Program-made: the position numbers and the translations under genes
Origin: Chloroflexota bacterium
Lineage (GTDB): Bacteria > Chloroflexota > UBA6077 > SHYK01
Reading direction: 5' to 3'
Assembly (NCBI GenBank): GCA_009377635.1
Contig: WHTR01000009.1
Span: 5,645 to 37,914, forward strand
DNA length: 32,270 nt
In this document: piece after piece, positions 24,059 through 31,930 of the stretch
Position numbering within the stretch: the first letter of the stretch is position 1
Layout: each line of letters begins with the position of its first letter
Notes under the pieces: model-generated
The model's input: only the letters and a program-made list of their open reading frames with translations
The model's database searches: none
Told to the model about the DNA's origin: nothing

Positions 24059-25657
24059 TCACGCCTCAACCCGGAGCTTGTAGCGTTGGATCTTGCCGGT
24101 GGCGGTCTTCGGGATCTCACCCACGAACTCAATCCAGCGTGGATACTTGTAGTAGTCCGGAGCCAGGCACTGTTTGCAATGCTCCTGCAGGACGGCCGCC
24201 AGGCCCGGGACCTCGCCGGAGCCCGACCTGAGGACGACGTATGCCTTGGGCTTCATCAGTCCATCGGCATCCGTGCTCCCAACCACCGCGGCCTCGGCGA
24301 CGGCCTCATGCAGGAGGAGTACCCCCTCCACCTCGACCGGCGACACCCACTGGCCACTCGTCTTGAACATGTCGTCGCCGCGCCCCGCATAGTAATAATA
24401 CCCGTCGGCGTCGCGCCAGTACCGGTCGCCGGTCTTCAGCCATGGGCCGCGGAACGTCTCTCTCGAGCGATCGCGCTTTCTCCAATAGGAGGCTGCGAAG
24501 GACTCCGACTGCATGTACAGCTCGCCGGCCTCGCCGTCCGGGACCGGCTGCTCGTCCTCGTCGAGGACCTTGGCGCGGTAGCCGGGGAGCACCTGCCCGC
24601 TCGAGCCTGGCCGCGCTCGGCCCGGCAGGTTCTGAATATAGATGTAGCCGAACTCGGTCGACCCGATGCCGTCGAGAATCTCGATGCCGAACGTCTTGAG
24701 CCACCGCTCGTAGATCGCGGCGGGGAGGGCTTCGCCGGCGGAGATGCACAGCCGGACCGACGAGAGATCGAGGTCCAGATCTCCGGCCTCCACCTGCCGG
24801 AGCAGCAGGTTGTAGAGCGTGGGCACGGAGAAGAAGGTCGTCGGTCGGTACCGCTGGATCGTAGCCGCGACGATCTGCGGCCCCGAGGGCTCCGGCGACA
24901 GCACGGTGGCGATACCGGCGAGCAACGGTTGGTACAGGCCGTTTACAAGCCCATACGAGAAGGGCAGCTTGGATGCGGAGTAGTTGATGTCCGTGGCCGT
25001 CGGCTTCGACACGTGCGTCAGCCAGGTACCCGTGCAGGAGACCATGTCGCGGTGGAGATGCACGGTGCCCTTGGGCTGGCCCGTCGTGCCCGAGCTGTAG
25101 AGCCAGTAGGACGGTGCGTCCCTGTGCGTCGGCTCAGCCTCCAACGCGTCGGACGCCTCGGCGACGGCCGCATCGAATGCGTGGCGCGTGCCTCTGACAG
25201 ACGGGAGAGGATCGTCACCCGCCGCGTCCCCCACGACGAAGACCCGCTTCAGATGGCGCGCTTCCACGCGTGCCTGCGTGATGCGCGGCTCCAGCTCAGG
25301 ATCGACAATCACGGCGGCAGCGCCGGAATCGTTGATGTAGTACGCCATGTCCTCGACCGTGGACATGGTGTTGACGGGAACAGGCACGGCGCCGATCTTC
25401 ATGGTACCGACGTACGCCTCCACAAACTGCGGACGGTCGGCCATGAGCAGGATCACGCGGTCCTCTATTCCGATCCCGTGGTCGCGGAGGACGTTTCCCG
25501 ACCGGTTGACGCGCCGCTGCAGCCCGCGATACGTGATGGACTCATCGCCGTAGTGGATCGCGGTCCGGTCCCCTCTGCCCTCTGCCACGTGGCGGTCGAC
25601 GAGAACGGTCGCCATGTTGAACGTTTCCGGGATATCGAAGTCGATCGTCACGTCCAT
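24059..25657 (-). CDS. Benzoate-CoA-ligase-family acyl-CoA synthetase
   Basis: This 532-residue ANL-superfamily enzyme would activate a carboxylic acid, probably aromatic, to its CoA thioester using ATP. The motifs are complete: YSSGTTGQPKGTVHLH (P-loop), DGIGSTEFGYIY, the TGD of LKTGDRYWRDADG, the hinge-region GRGDDMFKTSGQWVSP, and the catalytic Lys in KTATGKIQRYKLR. The overall look is that of benzoate- and 4-hydroxybenzoate-CoA ligases. ATG 25657 has AAGGG upstream. It sits between the class II aldolase (33 bp) and aldehyde dehydrogenase (9 bp), an operon that suggests shared use in catabolising one substrate. Confidence 0.88.
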   Translation of the reverse strand: MDVTIDFDIPETFNMATVLVDRHVAEGRGDRTAIHYGDESITYRGLQRRVNRSGNVLRDHGIGIEDRVILLMADRPQFVEAYVGTMKIGAVPVPVNTMSTVEDMAYYINDSGAAAVIVDPELEPRITQARVEARHLKRVFVVGDAAGDDPLPSVRGTRHAFDAAVAEASDALEAEPTHRDAPSYWLYSSGTTGQPKGTVHLHRDMVSCTGTWLTHVSKPTATDINYSASKLPFSYGLVNGLYQPLLAGIATVLSPEPSGPQIVAATIQRYRPTTFFSVPTLYNLLLRQVEAGDLDLDLSSVRLCISAGEALPAAIYERWLKTFGIEILDGIGSTEFGYIYIQNLPGRARPGSSGQVLPGYRAKVLDEDEQPVPDGEAGELYMQSESFAASYWRKRDRSRETFRGPWLKTGDRYWRDADGYYYYAGRGDDMFKTSGQWVSPVEVEGVLLLHEAVAEAAVVGSTDADGLMKPKAYVVLRSGSGEVPGLAAVLQEHCKQCLAPDYYKYPRWIEFVGEIPKTATGKIQRYKLRVEA

Positions 25658-25690
25658 TGATGCCCTTCAGACAAGCCACGAGCACCAGCT

Positions 25691-26413
25691 CTAGGGAACG
25701 CCATCCCAGCGGCGCTCCTTGCGCGTGAGATACTGCCAGGCCCGCGCGATCGCCTCGGGATGATAGATGTGCTCGCGCTTGGCCAGCGCCTCCTCGTCTG
25801 ATGACGCCGGCACGTCTCGCCCCATGCCGATCGCGATCAGCTGGGCTTGGGCTGCCTTGACCAGTAGCATCGACGCGACCACCGCCTCTTCGATGCTCGA
25901 GGCCGCCAGGGCAATGCCATGGTTTTTCAGGAATAGCGCTCGATGGTCCCCCATCGCGCCCGCCACGGCCTCGCCCTGCGCCCGTGTCAGGATGAGATCC
26001 GTGGTCTCGGTATACACCGGAACGGACGGGGGGGAGAAGTAGCTACCTTCGTGCGTGATCGGCGTGATGGTCTGTCCGCTCGAGCCGAGGACGGTGGGAA
26101 GGGGTGGGTGGGTATGAACGACGGCTTGCACGTCGGACCGCCGACGCATGATCTCTGCATGGATGGGGAACTCATTGTGGCGCGGCCGTATGCCAGCGAT
26201 CACGTTCCCGTCGAAGTCCAGAAGGACGAGATCATCCGCGGTGATCTCTTCGAGGCCGACGCCGCTCGCCTTCATCCAGAATCGCCCTGGGTTGCCGGGG
26301 TCACGAACGGTCATGTGTCCCCAGATGACGTCGCCGTGGCCCTCCATGGCCAGAATCCGGCAGCCGGCAGCGAGCTTGGCGCGGAGATCAGCGTCCGATG
26401 CGTCGAAGGCCAT
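25691..26413 (-). CDS. Class II aldolase/adducin-family protein
   Basis: The 240-residue protein has the zinc-binding pattern of the family: HTHPPLPT (two His), the third His in LFLKNHGIAL, and the Glu/Asp-rich ITADDLVLLDFDGN. Family members include sugar-phosphate aldolases and dihydroxyphthalate-type decarboxylases. Because an aryl-CoA ligase and an aldehyde dehydrogenase follow in the same operon, an aromatic or hydroxy-acid aldolase/decarboxylase role is more likely than a sugar aldolase, but this is inference. ATG 26413 has GGGAGG five bases upstream. It is the first gene of the operon. Confidence 0.88.
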   Translation of the reverse strand: MAFDASDADLRAKLAAGCRILAMEGHGDVIWGHMTVRDPGNPGRFWMKASGVGLEEITADDLVLLDFDGNVIAGIRPRHNEFPIHAEIMRRRSDVQAVVHTHPPLPTVLGSSGQTITPITHEGSYFSPPSVPVYTETTDLILTRAQGEAVAGAMGDHRALFLKNHGIALAASSIEEAVVASMLLVKAAQAQLIAIGMGRDVPASSDEEALAKREHIYHPEAIARAWQYLTRKERRWDGVP

Positions 26414-26626
26414 GCAGACCTCCCGTTGGCGGGTTTCCGTGTCGGTTGGTGGTGACTGGGGTGCACAAAAAGATGCCAGAGGTTGGTGGGCAGCGAGCCT
26501 ATTCTACCGCAACTGCCAGTCGCGGTTCGGGTGGCATCCGGCGTCCTGAGGTTGGATTCTCCCCAACGACATGATCTCGACGGCCTTGTAGACACGGCTC
26601 AATAGTTGGCAACACCCCGCAATTGA

Positions 26627-26632
26627 TAGAAT
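26627..26632 (+). promoter_or_regulatory. Possible -10 box for the HTH protein
   Basis: TAGAAT at 26627-26632 is preceded by TTGGCA at 26606-26611, but the 15-bp spacer is short. The 26414-26661 gap between divergent genes otherwise shows no gene. Confidence 0.3.
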
Positions 26633-26661
26633 GTGCTAAGTATCACGGGCGGAGACACGAA

Positions 26662-26886
26662 ATGATGATTGGATCAAGCATCGAAATCCGACCGAATGCG
26701 GTCTACACCCTGTCGGAAGTCTGCCAGATTCTGCGTATCAGCGACGCAACCGCGCGTAGGTGGCTGAAGGCTGGCAAGCTCCGCGCGGCTCGCGTCGGTC
26801 GTGCGTACCGGGTGCTGGGTAGCCAGCTGCTGGATGCCCTCAACCAGCAGGGCCCACCGGAACGCGAAACGCGCCGCGCGTCCTGA
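26662..26886 (+). CDS. Excisionase-family HTH DNA-binding protein
   Basis: The 74-residue protein is essentially one winged-helix/MerR-like domain (VYTLSEVCQILRISDATARR, then WLKAGKLRAARVGRAYRV). It is of the HTH_17 type annotated as excisionase, which in chromosomes often serves as a small transcription factor and not a phage excisionase. No integrase or attachment site is nearby. ATG 26662 has GGAG (26651-26654) with 7-nt spacing. A longer frame to 26623 lacks this. It ends 368 bp before nrdJ. Confidence 0.75.
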   Translation: MMIGSSIEIRPNAVYTLSEVCQILRISDATARRWLKAGKLRAARVGRAYRVLGSQLLDALNQQGPPERETRRAS

Positions 26887-26945
26887 GACGGGACGGCGAA
26901 CCGATCCCCATCGCCGGGCCCTCCGCGAGGGCCATGTCGCCCGTC
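26887..26945. other. Three-way-junction-like nested palindrome
   Basis: Right after the HTH stop, GACGGG (26887-26892) pairs with CCCGTC (26940-26945). Inside are GGCGA (26895-26899) with TCGCC (26911-26915), and GGCCCTC (26917-26923) with GAGGGCC (26927-26933). It may stabilise or end the HTH transcript. No T-tract follows. The rest of 26946-27074 shows nothing I can identify. Confidence 0.45.
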
Positions 26946-27074
26946 CGCGACTGCGCCGGCGGCTCTCGCTCCCCACCGACGGCGACGACCGATGTCTGCT
27001 GGGCATCGCCGGCTCCCTCGCGTTCCCTCACAAACGCCTAACAGCCATTGACGGGGGCGCGGCATTTGCGTAGC

Positions 27075-27090
27075 ATCCAACATTTAGTAG
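27075..27090 (+). promoter_or_regulatory. NrdR box 1 (weaker)
   Basis: ATCCAACATTTAGTAG has the CWAnATnTWGT core of the 16-bp NrdR operator but weaker flanks (10 of 16 positions). It is separated from box 2 by exactly 16 bp, which puts the two on the same helical face. Confidence 0.6.
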
Positions 27091-27106
27091 TCCTTCGCAC
27101 TCGCAC

Positions 27107-27122
27107 ATACTAGATATTGTGT
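27107..27122 (+). promoter_or_regulatory. NrdR box 2 (strong)
   Basis: ATACTAGATATTGTGT matches 14 of 16 positions of the NrdR consensus (acaCWAtATaTWGtgt). NrdR represses ribonucleotide reductase genes when dATP is plentiful. The box lies 132 bp before the nrdJ ATG. Confidence 0.7.
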
Positions 27123-27254
27123 CTAGTTGCCAGAACGGGCTCAAGTGCGGGGCGAGGGGCGACAAGCTGCAGGCGTGAAACCCCTGGACAGCAGCGAACG
27201 TCTGTTCTACACTTGACCGGTGACCGTGAAAGACTGCCGTGGGAGGCGAAGCGG

Positions 27255-29750
27255 ATGACTGACATAAACCGAGGCGTCCAAACCGGGTTCCTCCGACCAC
27301 CAATGGATCTGCCGGAGCCGGCGCTGAGCCGCAATGCACAGACGGTGCTGGAGCGTCGCTACCTCCACCGACGGGATGGCAGCGAGCCGCTGGAGTCGCC
27401 CGGCGGGGCATTCTGGCGCGTTGCCGTAGAGATCGCGCGCGGGAGCGAGCCGTGGGAGACCAGCGAAGGGATCGAGCGACTTCGCCGCGAGTACTACCTG
27501 GCGATGGCCCGGCTCGAGTTCTTGCCCAACTCCCCGACGCTCATGAATGCCGGCAAGCGCAACGGTCTCCAGTACTCCGCCTGCTACGTACTCCCCGTTC
27601 CGGACTCCATGGACAGTATCTTCGAGACCAACAAACGCGCCGCACTGATTCACCAGAGCGGCGGCGGCACGGGCTTCGCGTTCTCGCGGCTGCGACCGGC
27701 CGGCGACCTCGTCGGCTCGACTGGCGGCGTGGCCAGCGGGCCGGTGAGCTTCCTCGAGGTCTACAACGCCTCGACGGAGTCGGTGAAGCAGGGGGGAACC
27801 CGACGCGGCGCGAATATGGGAATCCTCCGCGTGGACCACCCAGATATCATGAGGTTCATCCGCTGCAAGCGGGACCTCGACGAGCGAAACCAGATTGCGT
27901 ACAACGCAGTCGCGGACTCGCTCCCCCCCGGGAAGCGCAACGAGCTTCGGCAGGCGCTCTTGGAGTCGCAGATCAGCAACTTCAACATCTCGGTCGGCGC
28001 GACCAGCCGATTCATGGAGGCGTTGGAGCACGATCAGGAATTCGAGCTGATCAGTCCACGCACGGGGAACGTGGTCGGCCGTCTCCGTGCCCGGGACGTA
28101 TTCCGGGAGATGACGGAGTGCGCGTGGGAGACCGGCGACCCGGGCGTCGTGTTCATCGATCGGATCAACGCTGGCCCGGCGAACCCGGTGCCGGAGATGG
28201 GCCCGGTGGAGGCGACAAACCCCTGTGGGGAGCAGCCCTTGTACGCCAACGAGGCGTGCAACCTCGGGTCCATCAACCTGGCAATGTTCGTCAAGCCCTC
28301 GGGCATCGACGGCTCCTCCTCAGCGACCAACGGCCATCCAACTCCAGCTCACGAACGCATCGATTGGGAGCGACTGGAGCGGACCATCCGTCTGGCAGTC
28401 CGGTTTCTCGACGACGTGATCAACGTGAACCCGTACCCGGACGAGCACATCGACCGCTCCGTGAAGGCCAATCGGCGGATCGGGCTCGGCGTGATGGGCT
28501 GGGCCGACCTGCTGGTGCTGCTCGGGATTCCGTACGACAGCGAGGAAGCTCTGGCACTGGGCGCGCGTGTCATGCAGGTCATCAACGAGACCGGGCACGA
28601 CGAGTCAGCGCGTCTGGCCGAGGTGCGTGGGCCCTTCCCGATGTGGGGGAGAAGCATGTACCGAGACGGTCGACGGCTTCGCAACGCCACGGTCACGACC
28701 ATCGCACCCACGGGCACCATCTCGATCATCGCCGGCTGCTCGTCAGGGATCGAGCCGCTGTTCGCGCTCGTGTTCGACCGCCGCGGGTCGCTCGACGGCC
28801 AGCTCTCCCTCGAGGTCAACGCGATGTTCGGGGAGATCTCCCAACGCGAGGGATTCTGGTCCGACGAGCTGGCGCGTGAGGTGCACGAGCGGGGAACGGC
28901 CCGCGGCATCGCTGGCGTGCCGGACCGGTGGCAGCGCGTCTTCGGGACCGCGCACGATCTCGCCCCCGAATGGCACGTCCGCATGCAGGCCGCGTGGCAG
29001 ACGTACACCGACAACGCGGTCTCCAAGACGATCAATCTGCCCCATGACGCAACCGTGGACGACGTGGCCGCGGCCTACCGGCTTGCCTACGAGACTGGCT
29101 GCAACGGGATCACGGTGTACCGGGACGGATCGAAGTCCGGCGTGCTCCACGTCGGCGGGAGTTCCGAGCCGAAGGCTCCCGAGGCTGAGACGACGGCAGA
29201 CGAGTCGGAGCCCGGCGCGTCCATCGAACCGCGACCGCGCGGACTGCGCGGCGTCACCTACGAGATCGAGACGCCCCTTGGCTCGGCGTATGTCACCATC
29301 AATCACGACGAACGCGAAGAACCGCGGGAGGTGTTCGTCAACCAGGGCAAGGCCGGGAGCGACATCGCGCCGCTGTCCGAAGCCATCGGGAAGCTCAGCA
29401 CATTGATCCTGCGCGTGCCGTCCACCATGCCGCCGCGAGCCCGGGTGCGCGAGATCATCCGCAAACTGCGAGGCATCGGCGGCGCGACGAGCCTTGGGTT
29501 CGGGCCAGACCGGACGCGCTCGCTGCCGGACGCGCTCGCCAAGGTGCTCGAGGAGCACCTCACCTCGATGGAAGGGTCCGACGGAGATGCCACCCCTGTC
29601 GCGGAGATGGAGGCCACGGAAGTGCCCTACCCCGCGGGCAACGGTCAGGCACTCCGCCTCTCGGGCGCATTCTGCCCGGATTGCGGAACCGCGCTGGTCC
29701 ACGAAGAGGGCTGCGACAAATGCTTCTCGTGCGGCTACTCGCGCTGCTGA
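27255..29750 (+). CDS. nrdJ: Adenosylcobalamin-dependent (class II) ribonucleotide reductase
   Basis: NrdJ reduces ribonucleotides to deoxyribonucleotides with a radical made from adenosylcobalamin, independent of oxygen. The 831 residues show the barrel motifs: LEFLPNSPTLMNAG, the first redox Cys in LQYSACYVLPVPDSMD, ALIHQSGGGTGFAFSRLRP, the active-site NPCGEQPL, and TIAPTGTISIIAGCSSGIEP. A C-terminal TSCPD-type domain (GVTYEIETPLGSAYVTINHD) and a zinc ribbon (CPDCGTALVH, CDKCFSCGYSRC) follow. There is no obvious N-terminal ATP cone. ATG 27255 has GGGAGG with 8-nt spacing. Control by NrdR is supported by two boxes upstream. I see no cobalamin riboswitch in the leader. Confidence 0.95.
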   Translation: MTDINRGVQTGFLRPPMDLPEPALSRNAQTVLERRYLHRRDGSEPLESPGGAFWRVAVEIARGSEPWETSEGIERLRREYYLAMARLEFLPNSPTLMNAGKRNGLQYSACYVLPVPDSMDSIFETNKRAALIHQSGGGTGFAFSRLRPAGDLVGSTGGVASGPVSFLEVYNASTESVKQGGTRRGANMGILRVDHPDIMRFIRCKRDLDERNQIAYNAVADSLPPGKRNELRQALLESQISNFNISVGATSRFMEALEHDQEFELISPRTGNVVGRLRARDVFREMTECAWETGDPGVVFIDRINAGPANPVPEMGPVEATNPCGEQPLYANEACNLGSINLAMFVKPSGIDGSSSATNGHPTPAHERIDWERLERTIRLAVRFLDDVINVNPYPDEHIDRSVKANRRIGLGVMGWADLLVLLGIPYDSEEALALGARVMQVINETGHDESARLAEVRGPFPMWGRSMYRDGRRLRNATVTTIAPTGTISIIAGCSSGIEPLFALVFDRRGSLDGQLSLEVNAMFGEISQREGFWSDELAREVHERGTARGIAGVPDRWQRVFGTAHDLAPEWHVRMQAAWQTYTDNAVSKTINLPHDATVDDVAAAYRLAYETGCNGITVYRDGSKSGVLHVGGSSEPKAPEAETTADESEPGASIEPRPRGLRGVTYEIETPLGSAYVTINHDEREEPREVFVNQGKAGSDIAPLSEAIGKLSTLILRVPSTMPPRARVREIIRKLRGIGGATSLGFGPDRTRSLPDALAKVLEEHLTSMEGSDGDATPVAEMEATEVPYPAGNGQALRLSGAFCPDCGTALVHEEGCDKCFSCGYSRC

Positions 29751-29780
29751 CGCGCCCCCACGCCGCCGTCCGCGCTGCCG

Positions 29781-29786
29781 TAGAAT
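29781..29786 (+). promoter_or_regulatory. -10 box of the tRNA gene
   Basis: TAGAAT lies 10 bp before the tRNA 5' end and is the best -10 candidate. No convincing -35 is visible in the preceding GC-rich 20 bp. Confidence 0.4.
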
Positions 29787-29796
29787 GGAAGGCTGC

Positions 29797-29870
<74 letters not shown>

Positions 29871-29932
29871 CCTCTTGGTGCTGACGTGCGACACAACCCC
29901 ATCTCAGATCAGCCTATGAGCGGCGCAGCCAG

Positions 29933-30295
29933 GTGAGCACAGCGGGAAACGACGAGTTCGTGCGGGTTGCCAAGCTCGGCGACGTGCCGGCGGGAACCAT
30001 CGCCGAGGTCGAGATCGACGAGCAGGTGCTCGTCTTGGCAAACGTCGACGGCGGGCTGTACGCAATGAGCGCCTGGTGCACCCACCTGGGAACGTCGCTC
30101 ATGCTCGGCCGGCTCTCGGGCTGCACGCTCACATGCTACGCCCACCTCTGGCGATTTGACGTGCGGACCGGCGAGCCGATCTGGCCCCCTATGGCGCGAA
30201 TTGTCCCGGGTTATCGGCTCCGGACCCACCCGGTTCGGGTCGAGGGCGACGAGATCCTCGTCTCGCGTCGTCCCGGTCGGCCGTCTGTCTCGTGA
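29933..30295 (+). CDS. Rieske-type [2Fe-2S] ferredoxin
   Basis: The 120-residue protein is a stand-alone Rieske domain. The cluster ligands are CTHLG and CYAHLW, separated by about 16 residues as in oxygenase-type Rieske ferredoxins. These carry electrons to dioxygenases or other oxidases in the cytoplasm. No oxygenase or reductase is next to it, so its partner is unknown. The start is GTG 29933 with a weak ribosome site. A six-codon frame from ATG 29916 ends in a TGA that overlaps this GTG, which could couple translation, but it is too short to claim as a gene. It is convergent with the CysRS-like gene. Confidence 0.88.
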   Translation: MSTAGNDEFVRVAKLGDVPAGTIAEVEIDEQVLVLANVDGGLYAMSAWCTHLGTSLMLGRLSGCTLTCYAHLWRFDVRTGEPIWPPMARIVPGYRLRTHPVRVEGDEILVSRRPGRPSVS

Positions 30296-30308
30296 TTGAC
30301 CCAGACCG

Positions 30309-31490
30309 CTAGGCGCCGATTCGGAACCCGAGCAGCCCGAGCAGCTCGCGCAGCGCAGCACGGTCGCCGCCCATCTGATCGCGACGGACGACCTCCGATA
30401 GCTCGCTGATAGAGGCAACTGCCAGAGGCGTCGATAGATCATCGTCCAGCGCGGCCAGTGCGCCGTCGCGAAGCCGTCGTCCGTTTCCTGTCAGACTACC
30501 GTCGGTGGGCCCCTCGCACGCGGCCCGAATGCGCTCCCAGCGGCCTGCGGCTGCAGCGAGGTCCCACTCGAAATACTCGAACGGCTCGCGGTACGGGTAC
30601 CCGAGGAGGTAGTGGCGGACGGCGTCGGCGCCATGGATCGGGAGCAAGTCACGGACGAAGGCCAGGTTGCCCCTGGACTTGCTCATCTTCTCGCCATCCA
30701 TTGCGACGAGCCCCACGTGCGCCCAGTAGCGAACGAACGGCGAGCGGCCGGTGGCCGACTCGGACTGCGCGATCTCACAACAATGATGGGGGAAGATCAG
30801 GTCCGCGCCACCTCCGTGGATGTCGATCTGAGTTCCCAGGTGGCGCAAGGCCATGGTCGAGCACTCGATATGCCACCCGGGGCGCCCGGGACCCCATGGG
30901 CTCTCCCAGGTCGGCTCGCCGGGCCGCGCCGCCTGCCACAGGCGAAAGTCCAACGGCTCCTCCTTGCCCGGGTCGTCGGGGCTCTCCCCGATGTCCCGAA
31001 GCGCCTCCAGCATCCCCGCGCGGTCGAGCCGGGCCATCGCTCCAAAGCCCGGGAATCGGCTCGCCCGGAAGTACACGTTCCCGTCGTTGACGTACGCCAT
31101 CTGGCTTTCGATCAGGGTTCGGATGATCGGAAGCATGTGCGGCACGGCTTCGGTCGCCCGCACGTAGACGGCCGGACGGTGCACGTTGAGCTCCTCGAGG
31201 TCGACGAGGAAACTCCGGATGTGCTGCTCAGCTAGCGCCCGATAGTCCGTGCCGAGCTCCTTGGCCCTGGCGAGGAGTGGATCGTCCACATCCGTCACGT
31301 TCTGAACGTACCGCACGGTGAGCCCGAGAAACGTGAGGTACCGCTGAAGGACGTCGAATGCGACGTAGGTCCGCGCATGGCCGAGATGCGTGGTGTCGTA
31401 GGGGGTCACGCCGCAGACGTACATGGTCACCGAGTCGCCTCGGGGCTCGAACACCTCCTTGGCGCGGCTCATCGTATTGTACAGACGCAT
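30309..31490 (-). CDS. cysS: CysRS/MshC-like class I ligase (probable cysteinyl-tRNA synthetase)
   Basis: The 393-residue protein binds ATP and cysteine. It has zinc ligands in YVCGVTPYDTTHLGHA (a HIGH-type motif), WHIECSTMALRHLG and PHHCCEIAQSE, and the KMSKS loop GEKMSKSRGNLAFV. It is shorter than typical CysRS, and several blocks (PLDFRLWQAARPGEPTWESP, YVQNVTDVDDPLLARAKE) are much closer to MshC, the mycothiol ligase derived from CysRS. Others (DIHGGGADLIFPHH, EIAQSE) look CysRS-like. Charging tRNA-Cys is the default call, but the MshC alternative is real. ATG 31490 follows an AGGTG. GTG 31499 would add three residues. Confidence 0.8.
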   Translation of the reverse strand: MRLYNTMSRAKEVFEPRGDSVTMYVCGVTPYDTTHLGHARTYVAFDVLQRYLTFLGLTVRYVQNVTDVDDPLLARAKELGTDYRALAEQHIRSFLVDLEELNVHRPAVYVRATEAVPHMLPIIRTLIESQMAYVNDGNVYFRASRFPGFGAMARLDRAGMLEALRDIGESPDDPGKEEPLDFRLWQAARPGEPTWESPWGPGRPGWHIECSTMALRHLGTQIDIHGGGADLIFPHHCCEIAQSESATGRSPFVRYWAHVGLVAMDGEKMSKSRGNLAFVRDLLPIHGADAVRHYLLGYPYREPFEYFEWDLAAAAGRWERIRAACEGPTDGSLTGNGRRLRDGALAALDDDLSTPLAVASISELSEVVRRDQMGGDRAALRELLGLLGFRIGA

Positions 31491-31601
31491 GCCCGTCACC
31501 TACATGGAAATCCCTCCGCGATGATACCATCCGCATCACCCCACACCCGACGATCCGAGCTCGCGCGGGTGTGCCCCAAGTTTGTGCGCTCGTGGGGGAG
31601 A

Positions 31602-31786
31602 CGCCCTCACCCCCTAAGCCCTCTCCCAGAGGGAGAGGGGCAGCCGGATCGCCTCTTCCCGGCCCTCCCCCCGATGTGATGGCGGAGCTGTACGAGCTCC
31701 CAGAGGGAGAGGGGCAGACGGATCGCCTCTCCCTCTGGGAGAGGCCGGCCGAAGCACGCGAGAGCGGGCGAGGACGGGTGAGGGCG
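31602..31786. repeat. Nested palindromic repeat of about 185 bp
   Basis: The ends are an 11-bp perfect inverted pair, CGCCCTCACCC (31602-31612) and GGGTGAGGGCG (31776-31786). Inside, CTCCCAGAGGGAGAGG occurs twice (about 31623 and 31699). The second copy is followed by its reverse complement, CCTCTCCCTCTGGGAG, to make a 16-bp stem. It has no coding content. Together with the rest of 31491-31930 it forms the gap between cysS and the last gene. Confidence 0.7.
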
Positions 31787-31930
31787 TGGCCGGGGGCGCA
31801 GCGCACTAAGTCAGGGGACACCCAGCTCGCGCCGTCTCGTCGGGTCCCCAAGAAAGTCACCGGCGATGGTGGAACGACGCGGCGAGGGACGGCTATCCTT
31901 CCCCGGACACATCTTCACTGGGAGAAATCA

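Noticed and set aside
26662-26886. Prophage or integrative element based on the excisionase-like protein.
   Set aside because: No integrase, attachment repeat or phage gene is present, and such HTH proteins are common in chromosomes.
26887-27254. A cobalamin riboswitch ahead of the B12-dependent nrdJ.
   Set aside because: I looked for the conserved B12-box-like core and found none; the NrdR boxes explain the control better.
29916-29936. A six-codon frame (MSGAAR) before the Rieske gene as a leader peptide.
   Set aside because: Too short, with no attenuator-like structure; only the TGA/GTG overlap is notable.
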